Below are positions 48,039 to 61,400 of a stretch of 64,000 nucleotides of DNA, piece after piece (positions within the stretch are counted from its first letter, which is position 1; the number at the start of each line of letters is the position of its first letter). Below the pieces are notes generated by a model. It made no database searches, was not told the origin of the DNA, and was given only the letters and a program-made list of their open reading frames with translations. The stretch lies in the NCBI RefSeq assembly GCF_014805625.2, contig NW_023998471.1:1249263-1313262 (forward strand), written 5' to 3'. The DNA is from Glossina fuscipes. Taxonomy: Eukaryota > Arthropoda > Insecta > Diptera > Glossinidae. The position numbers were made by a program, and so were the translations under genes.

Positions 48039-51000
48039 TTAAAAAATTACAAAGTATGGAAATAGAAAGGAAAAAAGAATCCCCGAAAATATTCCAGTTA
48101 TTAACATAGCGGCTGCAAACATTCCCGCTGTTGTTTGGTATTTCGGAGATACCGTTTTTGGAGCGTACATCATGCCAAGCGAACTGAAATATAAACCGAA
48201 ATAATTTACATATATCAGAAATATTTAATTTTTTATACTAATAATATATATATATAAAAAAAATTTGGAAATATTCTGGCATTAAAGTCCGCAAATTTTG
48301 CAAAATAATGTGAGGGGGAAAGTGGGAAAGAACGAGAGAGGGGGGAGGGGAGAAATAATATTTGAAACTGTTCGATAACAGTTCTCAGACCTTCCTTTAA
48401 GCCTTCGTCTTTCCTTACAATTTCTTTACATTTTCAAGCAATATTTTTGAAAAGTCCTAGGCATTTTAATTACCTTAAATAGCCGGAACTGAACGACATG
48501 ACTACCGCAATAATCCAATAGATCCATTCGTTTGTTATTAAAATTGGCAGTGTTCTCTGCACACCTTTTGGTAAATAGTTGCAGAACAAGAATAATGGCA
48601 AAAATGCACCACGCATTGAAACAGGAATCCATAAATATTTTGGCTTAGGCCATTGTACCCACGACGTAGCTAAGCTTCCGAGCATAGCAAATAAATTAAA
48701 TGTCAAGAAACATGTTATTGATGTAAAAAGTTGATCGGGTATAAAAAAATCATTGTGGTTCGGTCTAATATCTATAAAGAAAAAAAAAATTAAATAAATA
48801 AAAAATTAAACACAAAAAAATCATGGGAAATATTATTTTCCACTAGTTTCCGTAAATTGTTAAATTCGTCATTGACGAGAGAGAATGTATCTTTTGTATC
48901 TTGTATCCTTTCCCCTGTACCCTTCATTGGAAATTTGCAAAGTGATTTCACGTCGATTCACTTGAGTAAGGAATCTTTTTATCACTGAAAATGTGAACGG
49001 CGATAATTAGAAGTCTATTGTTTCGAGCGAACTTTTCAATCATGGAATGAGCAACACATCAGTTATTTTTAAGTAATAGGAGGAATTATTGAATAAAATT
49101 TTTCTTTGATCCGTTTCGACATAAGTTTTAATAAGTAACAAAGTTATATACGCCAGGGGCCAAAGCTCGCGTATCCACTATATAAATACTTGGTCCTCTT
49201 AACATTTTAATGTCCAAGAGGGCGCTTCACTTTATGTATTAAACGTCCACCATAATCAAATTATAAATAATACACTTTATCCACTAAGTGCTGACGTCTA
49301 CCAGAATTAATTTAGAATTAACACACTTGGCCTCACGCATTCTATTCTCCAAGTCCTTTTACGTGATGCCCATGTCAACGGTATTGTAACGAAAAAATTA
49401 GTTCACTACTTCGTGACGTCCGTGATATGCAATTTGGAGCTAACACGCTTGGATTTTCGCATTCCACTCTCCACGTCCTTTTATTTGATACCTATATCGC
49501 TGGTATTATTAAGAAAAAGTGAATCGCGGGGTCTACCATATTTATTTTAAAATAAACGCAGGCAGATAATACATCTCCATTTGAGGAGCGAACAAAATAG
49601 TTTTAAGCATTCTGTCTTGTTTGCCTTACCATAAATATGCATAAAATCTCAAAAAAGTGGAGAAATTAAAATTTAATTACTTGTAACTTTGCGTGGACAT
49701 GGCCGACTGTTTCCATTTGTGGACGTAAAGAGTAGGGTGTTTTGTAAAGTAAATGTCGAAAATTTCAATCTTCTAACTTTTATAATTTCCGAGTAGCTTG
49801 TTAAAATAAATTAAGTTGCGTGCAGTTTACGGTCCACTGCAGGCTTCTGCTCTGACCAATTTGGTCTATTTTCAATACCAACCTGCGCGCAAAAACTTCC
49901 AATGTTTCTACTAAATTTAAAGTCGATATTTTCACTTTTGCGACCAGAAGAGTGCCAACAACATGCGCTAGACATAGGGACGGACATGTCTTAGTGAACT
50001 CAGAATTTCACGATGACCAACATGTATATACACTTATGCTTCCTTTTGGGAAGCAAAAAACAAAATGAGTATACCCCCTTCCTTTGATGGTGGGGGGTGG
50101 GTATCAAGAGGCCTCAAATTTCCACTATCTGTCTTTAATATTTGCAGTATTATCAGTTACCATGGGGATTTAAATCTAATCTCACGACTTAAAGCTGTAG
50201 TTCTTAGTGATCGTAGAATATTTGTAAAGCTTTGTAAATTAAATTTTTCTTTTGCTGCCTTTGAAAACTTAATAGAGTTGGCAAAAGAGAGAGTAGAAAT
50301 GTTTTATACATATGTTTCAAAAAGGCTTACCAGAATGTACCGCCGGAAATACAGCGAGTGTAACAAAAAATACAAAAAATATATTAAAAAGTTGAGGAAA
50401 TGCTTGGAAGAAGACACTACCATATGGAATTTTAACCGGAACACGCTGATCTGTCCGCACATTCTCTTTACGTCTTATCGTTTCATGATATCTATAAAAT
50501 TTCTAAAAGCAGAAACAAAAGAATAAAATTTTTAATTTCGTTTGTCAAGCGAAGAACTTACATTTAAAGGTAACGCGAAGTAGGTATCAAAGCACATTAG
50601 TAGCACTAACATGGCAGTGATGAAGTAATAAATAGCGGAAGTTCTGTATGAAGAGAAAACGAATGAGCTGCATATGGAGACGATTGTCGCAAAAAGGCCA
50701 CTAATATTAGCACCGAGAACAACGGCACCAGTGTACTCAACGGGTAGAGTGGCTGCCATGCCATAAATCGTATTTTGATAAATGCCATTAGCCACTAAAA
50801 TTAATTTATTATTATTGAAAATAATTAATAAGAATATTTTTAATTTTTCGCACTTACTATTTAACAAGATTACACTTAACATGGTTATCCAAAAGAATAC
50901 GTCCGGCCAAACCGATGAATCCAATATAGCCAATATAATCGTAATTGTAAAAATAATTAATTCCAATAATATGCTATACACTATTCGCTTTGTTAGATCG

Positions 51001-54000
51001 CCTCTAAAAAGAAATAAAATTAAACCTATATATATCCAAAGTTATATATTAGATGTACGTATGCATATATTTACATATATATGTATATATATATATAAAT
51101 ATGCATGCTGTTAAATACTTACCCCAATTGCACGAAAATATTTAACCAATTAAATATTAAATTAGGTATCTGCGATGCGAAACCCAAGTACTGAAGAAAA
51201 TATCCATCGTACGATATTGAGGAAGACGTATCATTTGTAGATGCCAATTTAAAATCTACAAAATACTATAGAACAATACACACATGCAATTCGAATTTAT
51301 GTCTGAGAAATGTTCAATTCAATTAAATTTGTCTCACTTTCGGTAAAAACTTACGCTTTTCGCGGTGATAAACATATTCCAGGGCATTAGCGTACCGAGA
51401 CCGTGCAGTAGAAAAATTAAAAATACTAATTTAAATTTATCTTTTGGCGGCGTCAAAGACATTTGAGCTTTTGCCATCGTTAGTCCTGTAAATAAACAAA
51501 AAAAATTTCCTCATTGATCAAACAACAAATGCCAAAAATAGATACAACAATGCTTGATAAGAAGGGCAAGCAAATATAAATATGTATTTGGAATGCAGAG
51601 AAAATGCTGCTGCAAAAAAAAACAGAGGTAAAATGTTGCCTTGCAACATTTTTGCACGTCTGCAAGTGTGTGTCGAAAAGAATGCAGTGTTGGGAAAAAA
51701 AGGAACTGTACATGGAAATATTATAAAGTTGCTTTCTCCAATCTGAATTCTGACCGGCAAGCGAACACCATAAGCATATCCATCTATCTACCCCTTTTGC
51801 CCTCAACCCATAACATAAGCTTATATGCTTGAAAGTTATAAAGTACTGCTGGACTTGCTTGATTCCGTTTAAATATTCACTCTCGATCACACGGTTGTGT
51901 TTTTCTTAATAAATGCTAAAAGTTTTTCACCTGCCGCTAAATAATTAGTCTATATTTGTTATGTGATGATAAGCTATGATACGCTGAGAGGGATGTACGT
52001 ATTCTTGATTGGTTGATGAAATTCTAAACCGATATAGGAAGGTAAGTCTCTCTGCGTAATGTCTGCAATAAACATTCCCCGACATTTGACATTCTGGCAC
52101 GTTGTAGTAGTCTAGTTGTTGTAGTTCTAGCGCAAGCCTGCAGCTCAACATACATTGAGACAATATTCAATTGCAAAAACAAAAAAAAAACTATATTAGT
52201 CGCTCGTTACTTACGACAACAAATACAATGCTAAACATTTGCCTATATCTATGGATAATTCGAATATAACAGAATATGTTTTTGCCATTTACAATGCCTA
52301 CATGGAAGCTTAGTAAGTTATACGTGTACTTAACTAGTATCAAATGCTCAGCGAATCTAGGCGAAACTTCGACCGGAATATTGGATGAAGGAGTGAGCAT
52401 TCATGACAAAACTCGGTAAAAAAGTCCAAAAAATTTTCTTTGGACCGAGAAGATTTGAGAGGATGATTTATTTATAAGCACATCCAGGGCAAGTGCTCTA
52501 CAGAGATGAGAGAGCTATGTTCTTTATCAGAAGCACAAGGATATTTCAGCGTTCTCACCTACTCGTCTTGGAATTGCCGGCGTATCGCACGACACATTAC
52601 CACGTTTGGTCGTTCTTCAATCACACTGCCCACCTCTGTAACAATCTGCCGACAATGGTCTTTCCCAACGTGCTTGATATTTCTGCTCCCAAGTCAAACG
52701 TGCGAAGCACTGCTCCATCTTTCCATCCTTCTTCCTGCTCGCACCAATGCAGGGGACATTTCCTTGCGGCGGGTAGAAAAAAAAGAGCTTGGAAATGCAT
52801 TTTTAAAAAGCGAACAAATATTTCGGCTTTTACGAATCGAATCTTTAAGTCGGAGATTCCTAAAAGATTAATTATCATCTTATGGACGATTTATAAGAAA
52901 ATTGCTTATTATTATTATTATTAGCTTAGCTAACAGAAATAACTTCAAACAATGAAGCACCAGTTATCTAAGGCTATCGACTTCATTGAAACTCTGCTGC
53001 ATTTACAGCTTAAGCACAATAAAATATTAAAATTTTCAAAATTATTCTTATATAAAATGATCTTAAGTCACTTACAATTTTTTTACATTAATTCATTCAA
53101 TTAAATGCTTCCTCTCACTTACCGTTCATTTAACCCAAGTCAAGTCAAGTTACATCCATTTACTCTTTTTCACTTCAGTTTACCAATTTAGTTAAGCTAT
53201 TTTCAAAATTAATCTTAGCGTTAATTAGAACAAATTTTTTCCTTTTTTTAAAGCGTAGCACATTTTCGTCAAGTCGAACATTGAAAGGAATCGGTAATGA
53301 CTTTTTTGGTCAACTGATAATTAATTCATTTCATTTTTCTATAAAAAAATTGTGATATTTTATCTAAGGCTTCCCTTATTGCAAATGGATTTTCCATTAA
53401 AGTTATATTGAGTAAATAATTTCGTTTGTTATTCACATAAGTACGTCCATATGTCCGCTATTCTGAACCAGAGTAAGGTTTAAAATCAAGATAGTAAAGC
53501 TTGCACAATTTTGAAAATGAAATTTTCATTTCAGAATGGCTCGCTTATAATGCGAAAATAGAAAAAACTGAAAATTTCAGAATTGGAGATCAAATTTGAA
53601 AGAATTGTGTCATTTATGGAAAACAACAACAGGACGAGAATTTTCATGTTTTTTCCCTCTCTTTTTTTCCGTAGCACTGTATGGGCGAACGTTAAAATGG
53701 ATACACAATTTGTACAAGATTTTTTTCTTCCCTTTTAATCTTATTCTTTAATCGAGTAGAGAGCTGATCGAATGTATAAGAGAATTTCTTGATTGACCTA
53801 TCTTCACATCCAATTTACTTTTATTGAAATTCAAAAAATTAATGACCTGTGACCGTTTCTTCTGAAGATATTGTATTTCGTTTACTGGTTTTATTTCTTG
53901 ATAGTAGCAAACTAGTTTGCTTGCAAAGTAAATAACTTGGAAGCATTTGTTGTAAGTGAATGATCTTTCTTGTAAAATAAGATAAACAATCTTTAAGCTC

Positions 54001-56566
54001 TATCTTATCTTGGCTTCTTTTTCGATAATTACTCATTTCAAGCGTGAAAGGAGACCAACTTTTTTTTTTTTAAATTAATTTACAAAAGAAACCATTGGAG
54101 TGCGTGATTAATTAAACTCGATAAAGGCACAGAATGAGTACAATATGAGTATGGGTTCTTTTGTCTTGAAACTTTTTCTACTTCTGTTTGATATTTCAAT
54201 TTATCAAAGTCTCGCTTAACGGTACATAAAAGTTCCATTCGTTTAAGTGACACTTAAATTAAGCCTATAAACTACTTAAATGAGTCCCCCGGATACTGGC
54301 CATCACCGTTAGACAATTACCCTAGATGTCCCTGTCATATGATTTGAGGACACTTTGAGGTCACTCCTCCTCATTTTTCAATATGTTAAAAGCAAATCTT
54401 TTTCCTCTTAATTGCTTCCTAGAAATTAATCAGCAGAAGTCGTTATTATATCCCCGTAAAACACAAAAAACGTAATTCAAACAGTTTCGACAACAAAAAC
54501 GATATTGTTTTCAATCATCATAAAAATCGTGTATTAGCACCAAGCAATTAGTCAATATTCAAGTATTTTTCGATTTATTACTTTATTTAATCAGAAATGT
54601 TTTTTCCGTGGGAAAAATTCACGAGACGAGGTATTCTTAACTCTTGTTAAGCAAAGAGATCTAAAAAAAACTTTTTCGTTTTCGTGCTCATGTTACTATT
54701 GAGAAGAAAAAACAAAAAAAAAAAAATAATTCAATGAAAATTTACAGAAAAATGAAAAAAAGAAATTTTTTCCTAAAAATTATGATGCGACAGCATTTAT
54801 TAATGAGCTTAATTGCTTATTAACACTCATATTATACTCACTACCTTAATATTATTGTACTTTGTGCTCTTATCAACGGCATTAACGATTTTGTGTTAAA
54901 TGAATTTTGAATACTTCTCTATATATTTTATATATTCAGCCCAGTTCGAGCAGAATCTTTTAGTTGCCGAAAACGGTTGCGACATACTCATCCAACGCCG
55001 AGAAAACAATAGACAACCGTAGTTCATGGACAAATTGTAAAACTATATTTTCACTTCACTTTTTTAAAGGTGCATAGTTACGTAATTTCTGAATAAAATC
55101 AACATGCTAAATCCTTTATATTAATATATACGATTTTGATTTGCTTTCATTGGACGATGTTGATGACGGCTTTGGATTTTCATTCTCAAAACATTTAATG
55201 GATAACTCATTGTCTTCGGATTTAATTGGCGCCGGTTTATATTTTATATTCAGTCACAGTACTGACTTATGTACAGAACAGACTGAAAATGGACATGTAA
55301 ATTGCTCTCAGCTTGCTTGTCTCCCGCTTGAGCTTTAACCGGATCATCGTCGCTTAAGTCTTTCTCTTTCATTTCTTTCATTGAAGAACGAAGCTATACT
55401 AGACCCTAATCAGAAATACATATATTAACCCTTTGCACTCGAGGGCTCCGCTACGAAGACATTGTAAATAATTTGCAGTTCTTAACACAAAAACAAAAAC
55501 AAATCGTAAAAACTAGTATTCGGGCGTTTCGCTGTTAGTGACCGCTCGCGGATTATAATTCGAATGAAAAAAAACTTCGAGTGCAAAGGGTTAAAAGTAT
55601 AATAAAGTGTAAATAATTGAATGCTAAAGACGATTTGAATATCTAGTGCATACAATATCTTGTTCACGTCAAATCACTAGACTATAATGATCTTTTTATT
55701 TTACACTCTTACCTTTAAAATTCAATTGATCATTAGGAAGTTTTTGTGCTTCCCATGAAGGCGTTAGGCTAACCGGCTTCTGCCCAGAGAGAAATGGAGA
55801 TTTCTCCTCTTTATTTACATCTGGAATATATAATTAATGTATAGATTTATAACTAATTATGTTAATATTTGTTATGTAGAGTATGCCATCTATTAGTTTT
55901 TTATATCCATCAAAATGTTTGCAATATTTATACCCACAAGGAAACCCACAAAGTATTATATATTATCCGATGTTATAGAGCATGAAAATTTAGTTCCTCT
56001 TCTAAAACAAAGGCGATGAGCATAAAAGATTCGGTTACGAGCAAATATAATTTTCTTATTTGTTTATATGAATAATATTTCTTTCGAGACACATGTGCTA
56101 CGTGCTTTCCTTTTTTTATGTGTGCAACAATCAATGAAAGATTACTGAGGAACGAAATATTTCGAAGAATTTTTATCTTTAGATTGATATGTCATCCATG
56201 AATAGAGACGGACATTAACAACGCGCGATAGAATAAGAATAATTGAAAAAAATTTGACCCTTGCGCCAATGAAAAGTTTTCTTTTTTTGGTTACATGAAT
56301 GACAAAATGAATAACAAGTCACGTGCAATTCAAGATCTTTAATAAAGCAAAATGTAATCGAGAAAGTCAATGAACTTTTAATGCAAGAGATTATATATAG
56401 CTCTAGTTTAATAATATTTGTTATGGTCTTTTATTTTGATTACACAAACAAACAAAAAAAAAACGGATCTTATATTGAATTAACTTATAAATGCAAATAA
56501 AATTGAAACGGTAAAAGCAATTTCAAATAATGTTACGGTAGTAATCTTTTACTTACAATAACTCAT
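48039..56566 (-). CDS. Ent2: Equilibrative nucleoside transporter, Ent2-like, intact
   Basis: Nine coding exons: 56566-56557, 55820-55713, 51485-51355, 51265-51123, 51003-50858, 50794-50562, 50502-50331, 48771-48474 and 48183-48039. They total 1386 bases (461 aa), the normal ENT length, and all phases fit. It moves nucleosides across the plasma membrane by facilitated diffusion through 11 helices. Diagnostic segments: GTLMPWNMFITAKS in TM1, NGIYQNTIYGMAATLP in TM4, GANISGLFATIVSICSS in TM5, WVQWPKPKYLWIPV in TM8, and AAMLITGIFSGILFSFLFP at the end. The cytoplasmic N-terminus comes from the first two exons (MSYY, then SLTPSWEAQKLPNDQLNFKG). The first coding exon has only 10 coding bases; its acceptor (TTTTTCTAG) implies a further untranslated exon upstream. 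Introns of 4.2 and 1.6 kb hold repeats. A decayed tandem copy lies downstream. Confidence 0.9.
49130..50110. repeat. Dispersed repeat family D, compound copy in the transporter gene
   Basis: The stretch starts AAGTAACAAAGTTATATACG and has at least two partial restarts (GCATTCTATTCTCCAAGTCC near 49340 and GCATTCCACTCTCCACGTCC near 49460). It passes ACCAATTTGGTCTATTTTCA and GCTAGACATAGGGACGGACA and ends in the hairpin-like CCTTCCTTTGATGGTGGGG near 50085. A minus-strand transporter intron surrounds it. Confidence 0.75.
52490..52921 (+). mobile_element. 5'-truncated LINE, C-terminal RT fragment with ATT tail
   Basis: The plus strand reads HLLVLELPAYRTTHYHVW, then FFNHTAHLCNNLPTMVFPN, the typical end of a LINE ORF2 (RT..y..sFF.rTa.lWN.LP..vF). 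It stops at an ATT repeat at 52905-52921, a plausible 3' tail. The 5' part is missing. Confidence 0.65.
55104..55381 (-). pseudogene. Coding-like block with one frameshift in the transporter intron
   Basis: From ATG 55381 the minus strand reads MKEMKEKDLSDDDPVKAQAG and a hydrophilic continuation to about 55255. It then hits a stop, while the frame one base over continues KPAPIKSEDNELSIKCFENE and a Ser-rich end. Both pieces have ordinary protein composition, and a single-base shift near 55250 would join them. It could be a decayed or mis-assembled small gene, or an alternative first exon of the transporter gene: a donor ATAA|GTCAGT near 55263 has the phase needed to join exon 51485. Confidence 0.35.
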
Positions 56567-58454
56567 GATGAACGATCAATAAAATCTAGAAAAAAGAAAA
56601 ATAATTTGTAATAAAGAAAAAAAAACAATTGCATTTTTCATGTGTTAATTATTCTATTGTTATCCAAATGCGGAATAGAAGGAAAGAAAATAAAAACTTT
56701 TGTATATTTATAGAAAGCTTAATATTAACATAAGCTCAGCTGTGTATTTATTTATGTCATTATGTTGGAAAAATTATCAAATTGTCACACAACAAACTAA
56801 AGCAAATTGTAGTTTACTGCTAAGGGTAATCTGAAATTGATAATCTTCATACTATATAACTACATATATACATATATACATACATATATACATGTATTTA
56901 TGTTATTTCATACAATTTTTTCTATTTTCATTTTCACACAAATAAGTTTAGATTTCGTTTACATATGTAAGAGCACGTTAGCGGATGATAACGTTTTTTT
57001 TTTTCTTTAATGCAACTAATCTTTACCTATCTATGTATTTTGCACTTTTTCTTATTTGAAGGTGAAAGTTCATTTCTAATTGCTAATAAACTTACATTTC
57101 TTTAAAAAAGAAAATTAGATAAAGTTATTATTATTAGATAATTAAAATAAAATAGAACGATAGAAAAAAACCTGAACTGTATTATACTCGCTTAAGAACT
57201 TGAAAGAAATTAACATCTTTTTCAAAGAGAAAAAAGCGACTGAGAGCGGACACGAGTGAAACAAAATTTTACAATAAGAATGCAAAGTTAAAACTACAAT
57301 GCTGCCAAGCAATCAAATCCTCTTAGAAAAGCTGTTATTATTGTCACATATCGATTTTAGTATCAGCGCTATCGCAAAAGAAAAAAACTTTCAAAGCTTT
57401 CATGTGTTACGCAGAAGTGTCCAATTTTTACACTAACCCGTTCTTGTGAAAAAAATGTATGTACATATGTGTATTGGTTTAATTATAAAAAATTCTATAT
57501 ATTAAAAAAAGTAATTGCAACATTTTTTGACATAAAATAGTCACAATATGATCAAGTATGCTTTTAGTAGTGTGTAATAACGCTCTATTTTCAAAATCCT
57601 TTTAAATTCGTTACCAGTATTAAAAACTACGTTTAATGATTTTCCGCTCCATGAGCATATATAAAGCAGAAAAATAGAGAAAATAATACTATTTTTAAGA
57701 AAAGCACAAATATTTTATTAAATCTAAACCCTTCTACTCTTATTATCACGCATCCAGATCAATCATTAAAATTGATTAGTCCATTCAAAAAGTTCTTCAT
57801 AGAACCCGAAAAATAATTCTATAGTGTTAACAATAGAAATAATAATAACAATATTCAAATACATAAAACCTACACCCATTATATATTAAGTGAACTCAAT
57901 TAATTTGAACTTTTTGCGGTATCAATAAAATCTACACCGATTATTTATTTATTCTTTTTTGTCATAATGGTCATAACACTCATTTGGAAATTGTTGCTGG
58001 ATTTTTAATTTTCTACTTTTAAACTTATATGTAATGAACTTGGGCAATGGTTTTTTTTTCGCCTTTCATAAGTAGGCGTTTCTGAGCTTTTGTGTACTGA
58101 AAAATTGAAGAAATTAAGAAACTTTATATGAAAACATGCATTTATTAATAAAAAATAAATAAACTATTTAACAGAGTTGAACCTTTGTTTTCTTTTAAGT
58201 TGGAAATTTAACATAGCTGAATGGCGTTATCATTTAAGTTGTTAAGTTGATCTTTTAACCATTTATTTATTATAAGCGACTCTGTGCAAGTAATTTCAAG
58301 GAATTCTCTCAATGATTTTTTAAGTTGCCAGCACTGCTTCGCCGGTGTTTTTTTCATTCTAAACTATCTACGTGTCGTAAGTCATAAGTATTACTTTTCA
58401 CACTTAGTTTGAATTTTATTTTAATCGCAACATTGTTCCTATTTATGGGACGTA
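56567..58454. other. Head-to-head spacer between the transporter gene and Stt3B
   Basis: It contains the acceptor of the transporter's 10-base first coding exon (CTAG near 56587), so a minus-strand untranslated exon must lie above that point. TATATACA-type microsatellite occupies 56860-56900. Both genes' promoters should be here. I see no further exon. Confidence 0.45.
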
Positions 58455-61400
58455 ATGAATCGACCAGCAAAAATATTCAACCGGAAAACTGCCGGTTACA
58501 GCAGTTTAATAACATTTGTTATATTAGCGATAGCGTGGTTAGCGAGTTTCTCATCTCGGCTATTTGCTGTCATAAGATTCGAGTCAATCATTCATGAATT
58601 TGATCCATGGTTTAATTACCGTGCTACTGCTTATATGGTGCAGCATGGTTTCTACAAGTTCCTCAATTGGTTCGATGAAAGAGCCTGGTATCCTCTTGGT
58701 AGAATAGTTGGCGGCACTGTTTATCCAGGACTAATGATAACATCGGGGAGTATACACTATTTGTTGCACGCCTTAAATATTCCTGTGCATATACGTGACA
58801 TATGCGTTTTTTTGGCACCTGTGTTTAGCGGACTTACAGCAATATCAACATATCTGTTAACCAAAGAGTTATGGTCGCCCGGTGCTGGTCTCTTCGCCGC
58901 TAGTTTTATCGCTATTGTGCCTGGCTATATATCGCGATCAGTAGCCGGTTCATACGATAATGAGGGTATAGCGATATTTGCTTTACAATTTACATACTTC
59001 TTATGGGTGCGTTCAGTGAAAACAGGATCAGTGTTTTGGGCATCGGCGGCGGCATTATCATATTTTTATATGGTGTCAGCTTGGGGCGGATATGTTTTTA
59101 TCATAAACCTGATACCGCTGCATGTTTTTGTGTTGCTTATAATGGGACGTTATTCCCTAAGGCTTTTGACTAGCTACACTACGTTCTACGTGCTTGGATT
59201 GTTACTGTCGATGCAAATACCGTTTGTGGGTTTCCAACCTATACGCACCAGTGAACATATGGCTGCTCTTGGCGTATTTGTGTTGCTGTTAGTGGTTGGA
59301 TTCTTACGTCACTTGCAAACAGTATTATCTCGCAATGAGTTCAAGAAAATCTTTATTTTCGGTGGACTGCTGGCAGCTGCATTGGTATTTGTAGCAGTTG
59401 TTGGCCTTACAATGATGGGAGTTATTGCTCCATGGAGTGGACGGTTCTATTCTCTATGGGACACTGGCTACGCCAAGATCCATATACCAATTATTGCCTC
59501 CGTATCGGAGCATCAACCTACTACTTGGTTCTCATTTTTCTTCGATCTGCACATTTTGGTCTGCGCGTTTCCGGTTGGTGTTTGGTATTGTATCAAAAAA
59601 ATCAATGACGAACGAGTCTTTGTTGTGCTTTATGCAATTAGTGCAGTGTATTTTGCGGGAGTAATGGTGCGTTTAATGTTAACCTTAACACCGGTTGTTT
59701 GTATGTTGGCCGGCGTTGCATTTTCAACGTTATTGGATGTTTATTTACGTGAGGATAATACAAAATCAAATACAACGCTTACAGAAGATAACGATGAAAA
59801 CTCTACCGAGAAGAAAACTTTATATGACAAAGTAAATTTATAATAATTTATTTGATTTTTGTTTCGTTGATAGAAATTTGATAGGAAAAATTCTCACTTT
59901 TAGGCTGGAAAATTAAAACATCGACCGAAACATGATGCCCAGCAACATGAAACCGGCACAGGAATCGGTTCTAATTTGAAAAGTTTCGTAATATTGGCAA
60001 TTTTAATGATTCTAATGACATTTGCAGTACATTGCACATGGGTAACTAGTAATGCCTACTCAAGTCCTTCAATTGTTTTAGCGTTTCACAATAATCATGA
60101 TGGGTAAGAAAAATTTATAAAAGCCGAACATTTCTGTTTTCATATAAAATTAATTTTCATACTTTTTCTCATATAAGGTCTCGCAGCATATTAGACGATT
60201 TCCGTGAAGCCTACTATTGGCTGTCACAGAATACTGCAGACGATGCCCGAGTTATGTCTTGGTGGGATTATGGTTATCAGATTGCCGGTATGGCTAATCG
60301 TACCACTTTAGTCGACAATAATACTTGGAATAATAGTCACATAGCTTTGGTCGGAAAAGCTATGTCTTCTACCGAAGAAAAAGCCTATGAAATAATGACA
60401 ACGCTGGACGTCGATTATGTTTTAGTTATATTTGGTGGTGTTATCGGTTATTCTGGTGACGATATAAATAAATTTTTATGGATGGTACGAATAGCAGAAG
60501 GTGAACATCCCAAAGATATAAAAGAAAGTGACTATTTCACAGAACGTGGTGAATTTCGCATAGACTCTGAAGGATCTCCAACCTTACTCAACTGCTTAAT
60601 GTACAAACTTAGTTATTATCGGTTTGGAGAACTAAAATTAGATTATAGGTAAACATCTACTGCGTCTATATATAATTGCTTGCAAAAATTCTGATAGAAT
60701 GTCCTAGGAGTACGTATGATTAATTAGAAGTAGACAAAGCATTCATTGAGACATCATGCAGGGGTATTTAAATTTGCGTTTTTACCAAATAAAGATTCAA
60801 TTTACTCAGGGACGGCTATGTGAGGGGCGGTTTGAAAAATCGTCCCAGACAGTTTTCATACAAATCGGGAACGTCAACTACCGCTACCACTTGGCAAAAA
60901 GTTTTGAAAATTGCAATTTCTTCCCATATAAGGACTTTTCAGAATAGGGCGTTATGCGAGGAGCGGCCGAAGAGGTGATTCGATCCGAACCATTTTCAAT
61001 ATCGTTCGTCCGTGGACATTAGCATTTCTGTGTACCAATATTTATCAAAGTTTATTAGAAATTGTGGCCTGCAGATTGAAAATTTACATAGACAGCCATC
61101 AGACGAACAGACAGGCTTAGATCGATTTAAAAATTATTCTGAATCGATCGTTATAATAAAAGGTGGGTCTCTCTTCTTCTATGTGTTGCATACGTCCGCA
61201 CTATTTTAATATATCCTGTAGCACGTGTGGTGTAGAATACAAAGAATACTATAGTAGCTTTAGAAGGTGGAAAGCTATCGGCCACTGAAAGACATTTTCA
61301 AAACGTTTTTATAATAAACAAAATTGATGTTCATTGTAAAATGATGTATTCTTGCAAAGAACTGCGAATAGATGTATAATCTTAAGGGAAGAAAGCTTTG

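Larger units (their letters stand above)
51486..55712. other. Large intron of the transporter gene
   Basis: A 4.2-kb intron between donor AAAG|GTAAGA and acceptor TTTACAG. It contains a LINE remnant at 52490-52921, a coding-like minus-strand block at 55104-55381, and a 65-codon ATG-started minus-strand ORF at 54036-53839 (MSNYRKRSQDKIELKDCL) that I do not trust. The remaining sequence is AT-rich without visible features. Confidence 0.5.

Noticed and set aside
50065..50526. 153-codon plus-strand ORF
   Set aside because: It starts at a repeat end and runs antisense over a real transporter exon (50502-50331).
53839..54036. 65-codon minus-strand ORF with a true ATG
   Set aside because: There is no recognisable motif or splice support and it lies in a large transporter intron. 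It is kept only as a mention.
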